Shown: in pieces, positions 42,445 through 52,513 of the stretch
How the letters are laid out: each line of letters starts with the position of its first letter
Numbering within the stretch: position 1 is the first letter of the stretch
Assembly: GCA_017993505.1 (NCBI GenBank)
Contig: JAGOMP010000006.1
Location: 1-64,000 of the forward strand
Source of the DNA: Planctomycetota bacterium
GTDB lineage: Bacteria > Planctomycetota > Uabimicrobiia > Uabimicrobiales > JABWCH01
Direction: 5' to 3'
Length of the DNA: 64,000 bases
Position numbers and translations under genes: made by a program
Notes under the pieces: generated by a model
What the model was told of the DNA's origin: nothing
Seen by the model: only the letters and a program-made list of their open reading frames with translations
Database searches by the model: none

Positions 42445-42593
42445 ATCCAATAATGAATCGAACATTTTATATGTAAAAATTGTTTTATTTTTTGAATTAT
42501 TTTTTTTTAGTATCAAAAAAGCTACCTTCAGAATATTTTTATGATATAATATATTATATGATTTGTATTTTTTAGTGTATATAGGAATAGAAC
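42345..42593. other. AT-rich gap between the GNAT gene and the glycosyltransferase gene
   Basis: It contains the second copy of the GNAT 5' segment and then low-complexity sequence. A TATAATATATTATATG stretch near 42545-42560 may be the -10 region of the glycosyltransferase promoter, with no clear -35 box. Confidence 0.45.
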
Positions 42594-43928
42594 ATGTCAT
42601 TACAAAAAATTTTATTAAAAATTGCTATTTTTGTTCGTAAATATGCTTCCAAATCAAAATTTCTTTGGTCTAAGATTCAAAAATTACAAAATATCTTGTT
42701 AAAAAATAAATTACGAAATTATTTGATGCAATCCAATGTTTCTTCAGAAGAATTAGCCAAACGTTCCCCAGAAACAAAAAAAGTTGGGATTAATTTAATA
42801 GGATATGCTAAAGCAGAATCTGGTTTAGGATATTCTCTTCGTTTAATGGGAAAAAGTTTAGAGACAACTTCAATTCCTTGGACTATGTATAATTTTGAAA
42901 CTCTTAATCCTGCCAGAAAAAATGATAATACTTTTCAACATAAAATTACAAATACAGCACCTTATAGGTATAGTATTTTTCATATCAATGCAGAGCAAAT
43001 GCCACTTGCCTATGAATATATACTACGTGATGCGTGGGATGCCTACCGAATCGGAGTTTGGTATTGGGAATTACCTGCATTTCCTGATCAATGGCTAGAT
43101 CGTTTTCAATATGTTGATGAATTATGGGTTTTTAGTCGTTTTATCCAAGAATGTTTACAAAAAAAAGCACCTTGTCCCGTAATATATATAACACCCTCTA
43201 TGATTTTAGAAACACCTCCACCACTTGCTAGAGAACATTTTCATCTACCAGAAAATGATTTTTTATTTTTAACTATGTATGATACTTCTAGCGTTCAAAT
43301 TCGTAAAAATCCTATGGCAACCATCAAAGCATTTCAACAAGCATTTCCTAATAATCAAAAAGGTGTGGGGTTAATTTTGAAAATCAACAATGCTCATTTA
43401 AAACAACAAGAAGTAATGACATTAAAAAAGTTGACAAAAGAAAATTCTAATATTTATTTTATTGAAGAAATTTTACCGCGCCAAAAACTCGATCAGCTAT
43501 ATCAAATGTCTGATGCGATTGTATCACTTCATAGAAGTGAAGGATTAGGATATCTTTGTCTAGAAGGAATGTATTTTGGAAAGCCCGTGATTGCAACAAA
43601 TTGGTCTGGGAATATTGATTTTATGGATCATGATAATTCTTGCTTAGTCGATTATGACCTAATCCCAGTTGAAAACAGTGCTGGTCCTTATAAAATAGAT
43701 CATACAGATCAAATCTGGGCAGAAGCAAAAGTAGAACATGCTGCACAATATATGAAAAGACTCTATGAAGACAAAGAGTATCGTGAAAAAATTGAAAAAA
43801 ATGCATATAGCTCTATTCGTACAAAATACACTCCTGAAATTTCTGGCAAACAAATGCAAGAACGAATTCAATACCTAGAAGAACATGAGCTATATAATAA
43901 AAAATCTATAAATACAATAAAGAAATGA
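42594..43928 (+). CDS. GT4-family glycosyltransferase
   Basis: A 444-aa GT-B enzyme. The N-terminal domain starts with VGINLIGYAKAESGLGYSLR, the donor-binding C-terminal half has KNPMATIKAFQQAF, KLDQLYQMSDAIVSLHRSEGLGYLCLEGMYFGKPVIAT and the E-x7-E-type motif HRSEGLGYLCLE. No TM segments are seen. It likely transfers a sugar from a nucleotide donor onto a surface polysaccharide or glycolipid. GGAA precedes the start, and a hairpin terminator follows at 44036. It is not linked to other polysaccharide genes except the GT at 55625, which is far away. Confidence 0.88.
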   Translation: MSLQKILLKIAIFVRKYASKSKFLWSKIQKLQNILLKNKLRNYLMQSNVSSEELAKRSPETKKVGINLIGYAKAESGLGYSLRLMGKSLETTSIPWTMYNFETLNPARKNDNTFQHKITNTAPYRYSIFHINAEQMPLAYEYILRDAWDAYRIGVWYWELPAFPDQWLDRFQYVDELWVFSRFIQECLQKKAPCPVIYITPSMILETPPPLAREHFHLPENDFLFLTMYDTSSVQIRKNPMATIKAFQQAFPNNQKGVGLILKINNAHLKQQEVMTLKKLTKENSNIYFIEEILPRQKLDQLYQMSDAIVSLHRSEGLGYLCLEGMYFGKPVIATNWSGNIDFMDHDNSCLVDYDLIPVENSAGPYKIDHTDQIWAEAKVEHAAQYMKRLYEDKEYREKIEKNAYSSIRTKYTPEISGKQMQERIQYLEEHELYNKKSINTIKK

Positions 43929-44035
43929 AAGTATCTGGCATCTATATAACTTAGAAAATAATGGACTCCTTAAATACATATAGCAATGTAAATAAAAAAC
44001 ATATTTTATATTAATAAATATTATTTTTCAAATTC

Positions 44036-44066
44036 AACATTTTGCTTTTCTAGCAAAATGTTTTTA
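44036..44066 (+). terminator. Terminator after the glycosyltransferase gene
   Basis: Perfect 11-bp arms AACATTTTGCT (44036-44046) and complement (44052-44062) with a T-run. The stem is close to that at 38995-39020. Confidence 0.75.
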
Positions 44067-44082
44067 TTTAAAAGAGAAAGAT

Positions 44083-46392
44083 ATGAAAAAAACAGAAGCA
44101 TATCCTGTTTTTATACAAAAATGGTTTCCTGGCATTGGTGCAACAAATCTTATTGGAGATTGGAAAGATAAATCCATGTTGCGATGGGTATTAGAAAAAA
44201 CTATGTCTTGGAATAACATAACGTTTCCTGAAGAAGGATATTATCGTCAATGCCTTACGTATGATGATACATATCGATTGTTAGGTTGGATGACATTAGA
44301 AGGAAAAGAAGAATTCGGACGCTCATATCAAGAAATTCGTGCTGTACTTTTAGATGACAATGTTGAATTGTCTGAGGAAGAAATTCGAATACTCCTTTTT
44401 CAACTTCCTGTAACAAGAGAAAGTAAACCATCTGATCTTGTTTTGCTGTTACCTGTCAAAGCAAAAGAAGTGGAAGAAGAAAAACAAGTTGAAAAAAAAC
44501 CTAAAATACAAGTCAATGTGGTTATGCCTCAGACTTCGATTTCCTTGCATTCCACACAACAAGAACATAAAAAACGTAATTTTCTTTATCCTTTGATTGG
44601 CGGAATTAGTTTTCTTATTTTTTGTTTTCTGCTATTCATAAATTTTCAAACTTCTGAAAAGCCAATATCAGAAACAATTTCTGAAGAAAAAATTGAAAAA
44701 CTCAATGAACAAATAAAACAGCAACCAATAAAAGAAGAATTCACAGAACAAGGGGAAAATATAGAAAATCAACTTTCCAAGAACGACAACATACAAAAAA
44801 ATGGTGTAGATGAAAGTGAAACTTCTGAAAATACAGATAACAAAGTATTCAACGTTCGAAATACATATCTTGTTCAAATAGATGTTCCTAAAAACATGCC
44901 CATAGACATTATCATTGGTTCGACTACTTTTGATATGATACGTACAAAAGCCTTTCGTCCAGGGAGATATAATGTTTTCATAGAATTAAAAAAATCAAAT
45001 TATTATTTTGAAAAAATTGAATGGAATAAAAAAGTTTTGCAAGAAAATTATATGCGAACGATTTTTGAACAAGATTTAGAAATTCAAAAAGATTCTATTT
45101 TAAAAATTACCATTGGACTTCAACATAAAATTTTTCCCAGTCCAGAGGCTGGTCAAATTCAATGGGATACGCAAGGGATTGTGCGTGCCATTCCTAATGA
45201 CAATTGGAAATTTATGCGTTGGGAAGATTATAGCCAACAAAATCCACGACAAATCTATGGGCGAGAAGGCATCATCACAGCTTATTTCCAAAAACAAGAA
45301 GTATCATTGCAAATCCAAGCACCAGAAAATGTATTTCAATTACTACAAATCAATGGAAAAAACGTACCTATCAATGAACCTATTCTTTTAAAACTAGATA
45401 AAACATATACTATGTCAGGTACTTGGGATCATGAAAAATGGAGATGGGTGGCTCCTGTTTCCATGGTAGGCAATAATGCAAAATGGCAAATTTCGAATCG
45501 ACAACTCGATACAGAATTTTTTTTGCAAGAAAATGAAACATGGAATTTTGATTTCCTCCTTGCTGCAGATTGCCAAGTTAATTTAAAAAATGCAGGCGAA
45601 ATCGTGTACAACTCGCAAAGCGTAGATGGTGGGAAACAATATTTTCCTAGACAAGCCAAGATCATTGCTAGACCTATAAATCCTCGATATTCTTTTCAAG
45701 AATGGCGTATAGAAAAAAACAACCAAATTAGCACGCACTATGAGCCAGAGCTTGTATTGCAAGAGCCATTGGAAAAAGTAGAAGCCATTTTTAAAGAACG
45801 AATAGAGTACATAGATTGGCAAAATTGGAAATATAAAGAAGACCAAGTCAAACGCCAAGCTGAACTTTTAGAAGAATGGCTTTCTTTATGGACACAATAC
45901 AAAGAATTTCTACAAGAAAACGAAATCATACGTTATCAAATCTACGAAGAAAAACTTCATCAATATAACGAAAAAAAACAAATCCTTGAACAAGATTTTC
46001 AACCACAAACAGAGTACAGTCAAGATGTTTGGACGCGTTGGGAACAAGAATACCAAGAATATTGTGATATTCAAATTCACATGCAATTTCAAATTTTTCT
46101 AACTACAAGCCAAAAAATACAATTAGAAAATATTTCTGAATTTTTAAATCAAAAAATTACATTACAAAATATGGAATTCACGATTCCTTTATCCACATTC
46201 TTTCAATATTTTAACATTAGAGAAAATCAAATAATTTTGCAAATTAATAAAAATACATCTATTTTATGGAGAGAACCTTATTATGTTCTTACAATAGGAT
46301 CTAGTAATAATATCTACATTGAAAAAATTACATACCAACTTCAGACTGGTAAACAAGAAATATTAAAAAAATTTTGGCAAAACATACAATAA
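44083..46392 (+). CDS. Single-pass membrane protein with InlB-repeat-like extracytoplasmic domains
   Basis: A 769-aa protein. Residues 1-160 are a cytoplasmic domain of unknown family (WFPGIGATNLIGDWKDKS). A single TM lies at about 167-187 and an acidic linker follows. The extracytoplasmic part has several beta-grasp repeats that resemble the divergent InlB B-repeat pattern, A-x-P-x-x-x-x-x-F-x-x-W (RAIPNDNWKFMRWEDYSQQN; ARPINPRYSFQEWRIE, then VEAIFKER). A Gln/Glu-rich coiled coil follows at 595-700. The giant kinase gene begins 12 bp downstream, so the two are likely co-expressed and may form one membrane complex. No enzymatic motif is seen. Confidence 0.72.
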   Translation: MKKTEAYPVFIQKWFPGIGATNLIGDWKDKSMLRWVLEKTMSWNNITFPEEGYYRQCLTYDDTYRLLGWMTLEGKEEFGRSYQEIRAVLLDDNVELSEEEIRILLFQLPVTRESKPSDLVLLLPVKAKEVEEEKQVEKKPKIQVNVVMPQTSISLHSTQQEHKKRNFLYPLIGGISFLIFCFLLFINFQTSEKPISETISEEKIEKLNEQIKQQPIKEEFTEQGENIENQLSKNDNIQKNGVDESETSENTDNKVFNVRNTYLVQIDVPKNMPIDIIIGSTTFDMIRTKAFRPGRYNVFIELKKSNYYFEKIEWNKKVLQENYMRTIFEQDLEIQKDSILKITIGLQHKIFPSPEAGQIQWDTQGIVRAIPNDNWKFMRWEDYSQQNPRQIYGREGIITAYFQKQEVSLQIQAPENVFQLLQINGKNVPINEPILLKLDKTYTMSGTWDHEKWRWVAPVSMVGNNAKWQISNRQLDTEFFLQENETWNFDFLLAADCQVNLKNAGEIVYNSQSVDGGKQYFPRQAKIIARPINPRYSFQEWRIEKNNQISTHYEPELVLQEPLEKVEAIFKERIEYIDWQNWKYKEDQVKRQAELLEEWLSLWTQYKEFLQENEIIRYQIYEEKLHQYNEKKQILEQDFQPQTEYSQDVWTRWEQEYQEYCDIQIHMQFQIFLTTSQKIQLENISEFLNQKITLQNMEFTIPLSTFFQYFNIRENQIILQINKNTSILWREPYYVLTIGSSNNIYIEKITYQLQTGKQEILKKFWQNIQ

Positions 46393-46404
46393 AAAGGAAT
46401 TGTC

Positions 46405-49400
46405 ATGGGTGATTCTATAAAACAAAATAAAATGAGTGAAATGAAACAGAATTCGCAAGAAGAAATAACACCACGAAAAAAAATTGGAAAATATAATTTA
46501 ATTGAAGTTCTAAGTGAAGGATCTTTCTGCTCCATGTATAAGGCAGAATTTAAAGATAAATTATATGCGATTAAGTTGCTTAAACCCTATGTAGATAACG
46601 AAGATAAAGCATTGTTCTTAAAAGAGGCTCAAAAACTTCAATCCTTACGACATCAAGCACTTCCTAAATTTATGGAATTAGAAAAATCCAATCCAGAAGA
46701 TGGATTTGAAGGTTCTCCATATCTTGTGATGGAATACATAGAAGGTCTCACTTTAGATAAAATTGAAAAGGCAGATTTAGATACAGCATTAGGTTGGCTC
46801 TATGACCTTGCAAGAGTTTTATCATACTTACATAAAAATAAAATACTGCACAATGACATTAAACCTTCGAACATTCAAGTTAGTTGGTCTTCTTCACGAG
46901 GGCGTAGTCTAAAACTCTTAGATATAGGCATCTCCTCTTTTTATAATAATGCAAATACAAAATTATATGGCACTTTAGCATACATGGCTCCAGAACGATT
47001 CAAAGGCGAATCCATGACAACAGCGTCTGACGTTTATTCTTTTGGGCTTGTGGCCTACGAACTTCTGAATTATACATCTGCATACGATAAAAAAGCAAAC
47101 ACGTTAGAGGCTTGGGAAAAAATTCATTGCAATACAGAAGCAAAGCCTATAACAAGAATTGATATACAATCAAAAATTGCACAATTAATTATGCGTTGTT
47201 TAGACAAAACACCAGAAAAACGACCAGAACTTGATGAAATTATAGAAACAATTGGAACACAAGTGATTGGAATTGGACAACCTAGTTACATTGGGATTGT
47301 AGGCTCCAGAAGCTCTGGAAAAACTTGCTACTTAGTTTCTTTATATAATGAAGCTTTTTCCACAGGCACTACACAAGAAGTTTTAGAACCGCTGTATATC
47401 AATCTCTATCAAAAAGGAATCTTGCCTAAAGCCACAGCAAAAACTGTTTCTCACCTTGAATTCAAAATTGATAACCATACATTGATTACAAAAGACTATG
47501 GTGGTGAACTTTTAAAAGGACGTCGGAAAAAAGAAGAACTCAATCCTCTGATTAAAGAATTTACAGAACAACAAATGGATGAAATATATGAATTCTTTGA
47601 AAATGCACGAGGAATTCTGATTTTATTAGAAACATTTTTAGAGGATGAAAATTTACAGAGACTCACAGATTGTTCCAATGAAATAAAATATCTCATTGAA
47701 CAAATTAGCATTCGACAAGATAACCAACAAAAATTTCCTATACCAGTAGCACTTGTTGTCAGCAAATGGGATAGACAAGTTTTTAAACAAAATCGACAAA
47801 ATGAAATTCCATTAGATCCAGAAAAAGAACGAAAATATGCCATTGAATATTTACAAAATTCTCATTGGCGACAAATTTATCAAAGATTCACTGAAATTTG
47901 TAACCATGTGGAAGTGTTTCCTATTTATTCTTTTTTAGGCGACAATCCTAAAACAACAGACATTCAAACATTCAATTTGTGCAAGCCATTATCTTGGTTA
48001 GCAGAAAGAGCAGAAAGTTGCTTGTTGGAACGTGCCAATACATTCCACCAAGAAAATAAAGAAAACTTTTCTCTTGTTTTAGACAATTTTCATCGCCTTT
48101 TAACAGCAGAAAATATTTTAAATCTTGAAATACGAAAAAAAATACAAAATACAATACAAACTGTATCTCAAGAATATTTACAATATATTGTAGAAGAAGA
48201 AAAAGTCTATCGACTTCGTCCAGATATTATTATAGATAAATATGAAGAACTTTTACAAACAAGAGGAATTTACTCACAAGTTAAAGAACAAGCCACAAAA
48301 AATATCAAGCGAGTGCAGCAACAAGGGAAAAAACAACTTACTATTTATTTAACCATTGCATGTATCGTAATACTTTTTGGTAGTCATTTTTTGTATGAAA
48401 ATTGGCAGTCTCGTAGTTTGCAAACAGAAATTGGGGAAATTACGATTGACACTACAAGCACACATATTTTAAACCATGTTCAAGAATATAGAGGCAATGC
48501 AACGTACAATCCACTTCGTAGATTTTGGTTTGCATGCAATATTAAAAATCAAATTGTGCAAAAGTGTCATTCTATATTAGCTCGAGAATTGCAAATTTTA
48601 AAAAATACGAATCCGCCCCAAGTTCCAGACACTACAAAAAAATATACAAAACATGAAGAAGCATTTTTAAATGATGACATTCAAGATGCCCAACGCAAGC
48701 TCACGTCTTTGGTACAGAGAGAAAAACAATGCGAACAGTGGAAAACGTTTCACCATACATGGTATCATATTCTTGATGATGAAGAAAATAATGTAGAAGA
48801 ATGTCAAAAACTTTTATTACAAACTCGTTCTCTTAAAAGTCAATGGCAACAACAACTTCAAACATTACAGACATTGGCAAATTGTTTTTCAGAATGGGAT
48901 AAAGAACAAGCAACGATTTCTCAACTTCAAGAAGAAATTATTTTGACATATCCTATGGATGGTCAAGAAATGATTCAAACTTTAGAAAAATATATACAAC
49001 AAAACCAAACAAAATTACAAACTATATCTCATTTGCCTCAATTTTTTCAAAATCACCAAAAACATGAATGTCCCTATAAAAAAGACATAGAAAAACTCAA
49101 TGAACAATACAATAAATATAAAGCAAAAATCAGCTTGCAAGAAGATGTACTTCGTTCTGTTCAAAATAATTATACATTTTATACACGCGTCTTAGAAAAT
49201 ACGAAAACGATTTTACAAACACAACTGACTTCTCTTCCGCAATATGAACAGCTAAAATCAAATCAAATTCCAAAATTACAACAAGAAATACAAACGCAAC
49301 AACACAAATTACAAGAAAGCTTAGAAGAAACACAAAAGCATAATTATAGCACGCTATCTAATGCTATTGAACGTCATATCAAACTGTTACAAACAAACTT

Positions 49401-51429
49401 AGAACAACTTGAATTGCATAGTATAGGAATAGAAAAACAACTAGAATATCTTGTTCAAGAACTTCGTTTACAAGCAGATCAAACATTGCAACAACTGACA
49501 TTTCAACTCCAACAAATCAATGACGAAGTGCCTACAGAAAACACTGGGAAAACATTGCAAGAATGGAAAAAACAAATACAAAATTTAGAAATCACATATC
49601 CTATTGAAAATAAACAAGATATACAAAGGAAACAACAAGCAGAAAATCTGATTGTATCTATTCAAAACAAGTACATTGCTTATGAAAAATATTGGAACAT
49701 TGCACAGCCTCCATTAGAGCGAACGGAAAAATACTATATCCATGAAAATCAAACACAAGAACGCATCAACTATAACGTAGACAAACTACAAGCATATGAT
49801 GTACAGGCAAAGAAAAAAATTGAAGATTGGCAAGAATTTCAAACACAATATCCCCATGATTTCACACGAATTGTCAAAGATAATCAACAAGAATTAGAAA
49901 AAAATCGTACTATTGTTGCCAATCAACTTTTATTTGCCGAAAACCAACTTCAACAATTCCTAGTAAGTGAAACAAAACAAAAAATCAACCAAATCGAAGA
50001 AGAAGCCAACTATAAACTACAAACAGAAACAGATTTAGAAAAAATTAAGATTATTAGCCAACAAATAACACAAAAATTGCAAAATATATCTTTGCCTAAA
50101 AACTTTACACCAGAAGAACAAGATATGCTAGAGGCAAGGCAAGAGCAGATAATGCAACTTTTACAAAATTATTATATTAAAGGCATACAAAATAAACTTC
50201 AAGAATTACAAATACGAGCTAATATCAATATACAAGAAGATTCTACCCTAACTACATTACAGACTATACAAGAATCACTCCTTACTATACAGAATGAAAC
50301 GAATAAAATTCCAGTAGAAGAAGAAATAGTTCTAGAACATTATCAAAATTTTCAAACAAAAAAAGAAAATATTTTTCAAACTATCCAAAAAAAACAACAA
50401 CAAATCCAATTATATACTCAAATTCAAAACATAAAAAAATATATGCAACAACAACTGGCAAATACAAACGTAGAAGAAAGCCCAGAAAATTTAACAAATG
50501 CTAACCAAACGTTAGAAATTGCAAGAAATACAATCGCTACTTGGAAAATAGATGAAACATTCACAAAAGAAGCAAAACAAAAAATCCGTAGTGCCCAGTA
50601 TGATTTTCAAAAAATATTACAAGATCGGATCACAGAAAATAAAACAAAGATTGCCCAATTAGAACTTTTAGAAACACAACTCAACAATTTTACATTAGAA
50701 AATCTAAGCACAAAAATTCAAGCACAAAAAAGCTATTCGAATATCCTCTATGAAATTCAACAACAACAAAATAACCTTCAAAATTATCCTGCATTCCAAA
50801 GAAAATATTCTCAAATATTAGAAACACTTCATACGCAAATTACTACGATGAGAGAACAAGATATCCTAGACTATGAAACAATACGAAAAGAACTTAAAAA
50901 TGCAGAAATTTTAAAAGCATATCAACATATACAAGAATACAATACAACAACGAACCACCAACATATATGTGACATTACAATATTTAAAAATAGAACAACA
51001 TACCCTGTCCAAACAACAATTAGCATTATACCAGAAGCTAATTTTGATGATGGTGGTGATATTCCTACATTTTACTTTGATATACAAATGCAAAAACAAA
51101 CAGATAAAACAGTAGTCCAAATTCATAATCTGACTACAAAAAATATAGTTTCACCACAAGAAAAAGAAACTATTATACACGAATACTTATACCATTTCAG
51201 TCTCATCCACAATAACATTCTTCTTTTAACTATCCATGAAAGCGACTGGTTTAGAAATGAACATTATGGCACGCATCCCATAAATATGAACGAACTCTTA
51301 AACAATAAAAAAATTACTCGCACTATAGACTGTATAGATAGTGGTGTTATGGATGGGAAACTAGAATGCAATATCACACCTCATGTCGTTCCTATAGAAA
51401 TAGAAGCTTGGGTAGAAGGAAATTTTTAA
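46405..51429 (+). CDS. Giant membrane-spanning Ser/Thr kinase-GTPase-coiled-coil protein
   Basis: A 1674-aa protein. Residues about 27-290 are a Hanks-type kinase: ATP-binding Lys57 (YAIKLL), catalytic loop His149-Asn-Asp151 (HNDIKPSN, with Asn in place of Arg), DIG for DFG, and APE in MAPERF. Residues about 293-480 form a GTPase-like domain: P-loop GSRSSGKT (300-307), DYGGE, and VSKWDR as G4. It resembles the DO-GTPase2/TRAFAC-like domains found in bacterial signalling and conflict proteins. A TM at about 645-663 is followed by about 900 residues of Gln-rich coiled coil (about 690-1550) and a C-terminal beta-rich domain. The preceding gene is 12 bp upstream. Activity is likely but untested. 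Confidence 0.85.
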   Translation: MGDSIKQNKMSEMKQNSQEEITPRKKIGKYNLIEVLSEGSFCSMYKAEFKDKLYAIKLLKPYVDNEDKALFLKEAQKLQSLRHQALPKFMELEKSNPEDGFEGSPYLVMEYIEGLTLDKIEKADLDTALGWLYDLARVLSYLHKNKILHNDIKPSNIQVSWSSSRGRSLKLLDIGISSFYNNANTKLYGTLAYMAPERFKGESMTTASDVYSFGLVAYELLNYTSAYDKKANTLEAWEKIHCNTEAKPITRIDIQSKIAQLIMRCLDKTPEKRPELDEIIETIGTQVIGIGQPSYIGIVGSRSSGKTCYLVSLYNEAFSTGTTQEVLEPLYINLYQKGILPKATAKTVSHLEFKIDNHTLITKDYGGELLKGRRKKEELNPLIKEFTEQQMDEIYEFFENARGILILLETFLEDENLQRLTDCSNEIKYLIEQISIRQDNQQKFPIPVALVVSKWDRQVFKQNRQNEIPLDPEKERKYAIEYLQNSHWRQIYQRFTEICNHVEVFPIYSFLGDNPKTTDIQTFNLCKPLSWLAERAESCLLERANTFHQENKENFSLVLDNFHRLLTAENILNLEIRKKIQNTIQTVSQEYLQYIVEEEKVYRLRPDIIIDKYEELLQTRGIYSQVKEQATKNIKRVQQQGKKQLTIYLTIACIVILFGSHFLYENWQSRSLQTEIGEITIDTTSTHILNHVQEYRGNATYNPLRRFWFACNIKNQIVQKCHSILARELQILKNTNPPQVPDTTKKYTKHEEAFLNDDIQDAQRKLTSLVQREKQCEQWKTFHHTWYHILDDEENNVEECQKLLLQTRSLKSQWQQQLQTLQTLANCFSEWDKEQATISQLQEEIILTYPMDGQEMIQTLEKYIQQNQTKLQTISHLPQFFQNHQKHECPYKKDIEKLNEQYNKYKAKISLQEDVLRSVQNNYTFYTRVLENTKTILQTQLTSLPQYEQLKSNQIPKLQQEIQTQQHKLQESLEETQKHNYSTLSNAIERHIKLLQTNLEQLELHSIGIEKQLEYLVQELRLQADQTLQQLTFQLQQINDEVPTENTGKTLQEWKKQIQNLEITYPIENKQDIQRKQQAENLIVSIQNKYIAYEKYWNIAQPPLERTEKYYIHENQTQERINYNVDKLQAYDVQAKKKIEDWQEFQTQYPHDFTRIVKDNQQELEKNRTIVANQLLFAENQLQQFLVSETKQKINQIEEEANYKLQTETDLEKIKIISQQITQKLQNISLPKNFTPEEQDMLEARQEQIMQLLQNYYIKGIQNKLQELQIRANINIQEDSTLTTLQTIQESLLTIQNETNKIPVEEEIVLEHYQNFQTKKENIFQTIQKKQQQIQLYTQIQNIKKYMQQQLANTNVEESPENLTNANQTLEIARNTIATWKIDETFTKEAKQKIRSAQYDFQKILQDRITENKTKIAQLELLETQLNNFTLENLSTKIQAQKSYSNILYEIQQQQNNLQNYPAFQRKYSQILETLHTQITTMREQDILDYETIRKELKNAEILKAYQHIQEYNTTTNHQHICDITIFKNRTTYPVQTTISIIPEANFDDGGDIPTFYFDIQMQKQTDKTVVQIHNLTTKNIVSPQEKETIIHEYLYHFSLIHNNILLLTIHESDWFRNEHYGTHPINMNELLNNKKITRTIDCIDSGVMDGKLECNITPHVVPIEIEAWVEGNF

Positions 51430-51491
51430 AAGTAATGTTAATAATATAGTCTCTATATTTTGATTTTTACGAAAAATATAGTTTTAAAATT

Positions 51492-51529
51492 AAAAAAAGT
51501 AGCTATATTCGAATATAGCTACTTTTTTT
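51492..51529. terminator. Bidirectional terminator between the giant kinase gene and hslO
   Basis: A perfect 38-bp palindrome (19-bp arms, GTAGCTATATTC and complement) with A and T runs. Confidence 0.88.
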
Positions 51530-51576
51530 ATATGCATCTCTTTACATTATTATTTTTTTATATGTTTCTCTTTACA

Positions 51577-52455
51577 TTATTGTTTTTGTATTTGAAGAAG
51601 AATATCTTGAAAATCTTCATCTGTGAGTACATATTCTTTATTGCAATAATGGCATATCATTTCTCGTTGATTTTGTTCTTGCATATCTTTGATTTCTTCT
51701 TGTGTAAATGTAAGAAGCTTTGATTTAAAATTTTTATGAGAACAGCGACAGTAAAAATCAAGGAGAGTGTTGTTGGTAATACTATGTTTTTGTGGGAAAA
51801 GTTGCTCTAAGATGCTTTGGGGATTGCTACTATCGATCAATTGGGGAAGTGTTGTAAAGTTGATAGTACTGGCTAGTTCATTGATTTCTTCTTGTGTTGT
51901 TCCTGGCATAGCTTGAATTAAAAGTGCTGTAGACAGTATGATTTGTCCTTGTTCATCTGTTTCTGTATATAACCAAACATAGGAAGCTATTTGGTCAGAT
52001 TGTGTTAGAAAATATTGATAGTCTGAAGTTATATCGCCTTCTTGTAACTTAATAATGCCAGTCATTGGTTCATATTTGCCATATAAAACTTTATCGATTC
52101 GAAAAATTCCAGGTTTCAATGTTTTTGGAATTTGATCTACCGTGACATTATCTTCTAATTGTACATATCCACGAACCTCTCCTGTATGCATAGCTTCAGC
52201 GAGAATAGTCGTATATGTTGTTTCTGGTTTAATGTAAACAGTGACTCGTTCTTCTCCTTTGAGTAAAGAGGAGGAGAAAATAGCACAGGATGCTGCTTTG
52301 GCCCAATATTGAACAGACATATAGTCTAAATTATGTTGTTTTTGTGCTGTTTGTGCTGTGGTTGTATTTTTGATAAGGGAGATTCTGTACTTCCCATCAT
52401 CTGTAAGAATAGAGACAAGACGGTCTCTTTTTCGTAAGTATTCTTGTTTTTTCAT
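51577..52455 (-). CDS. hslO: Hsp33 redox-regulated chaperone
   Basis: A 292-aa protein of the Hsp33 family, a holdase activated by oxidation and unfolding. The C-terminal zinc centre C-x-C...C-x-x-C is present (FYCRCSHKNF and ICHYCNKEY). The N-terminal substrate-binding domain and the linker KPGIFRIDK-type strand are recognisable. The start at 52455 has only a weak purine-rich site. It lies upstream of the giant-kinase terminator and 58 bp downstream of trkH; it could be co-transcribed with trkH, or separate. Confidence 0.92.
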   Translation of the reverse strand: MKKQEYLRKRDRLVSILTDDGKYRISLIKNTTTAQTAQKQHNLDYMSVQYWAKAASCAIFSSSLLKGEERVTVYIKPETTYTTILAEAMHTGEVRGYVQLEDNVTVDQIPKTLKPGIFRIDKVLYGKYEPMTGIIKLQEGDITSDYQYFLTQSDQIASYVWLYTETDEQGQIILSTALLIQAMPGTTQEEINELASTINFTTLPQLIDSSNPQSILEQLFPQKHSITNNTLLDFYCRCSHKNFKSKLLTFTQEEIKDMQEQNQREMICHYCNKEYVLTDEDFQDILLQIQKQ

Positions 52456-52513
52456 TGTTTTTCTTTTATATGTAAAAATAGATTGAAAAGTATGTTAATT
52501 CTGCAATACGATA

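Noticed and set aside
44083-46392. Kinase or enzyme function for the InlB-like protein
   Set aside because: No catalytic motif could be found, so it is described by its domains only.
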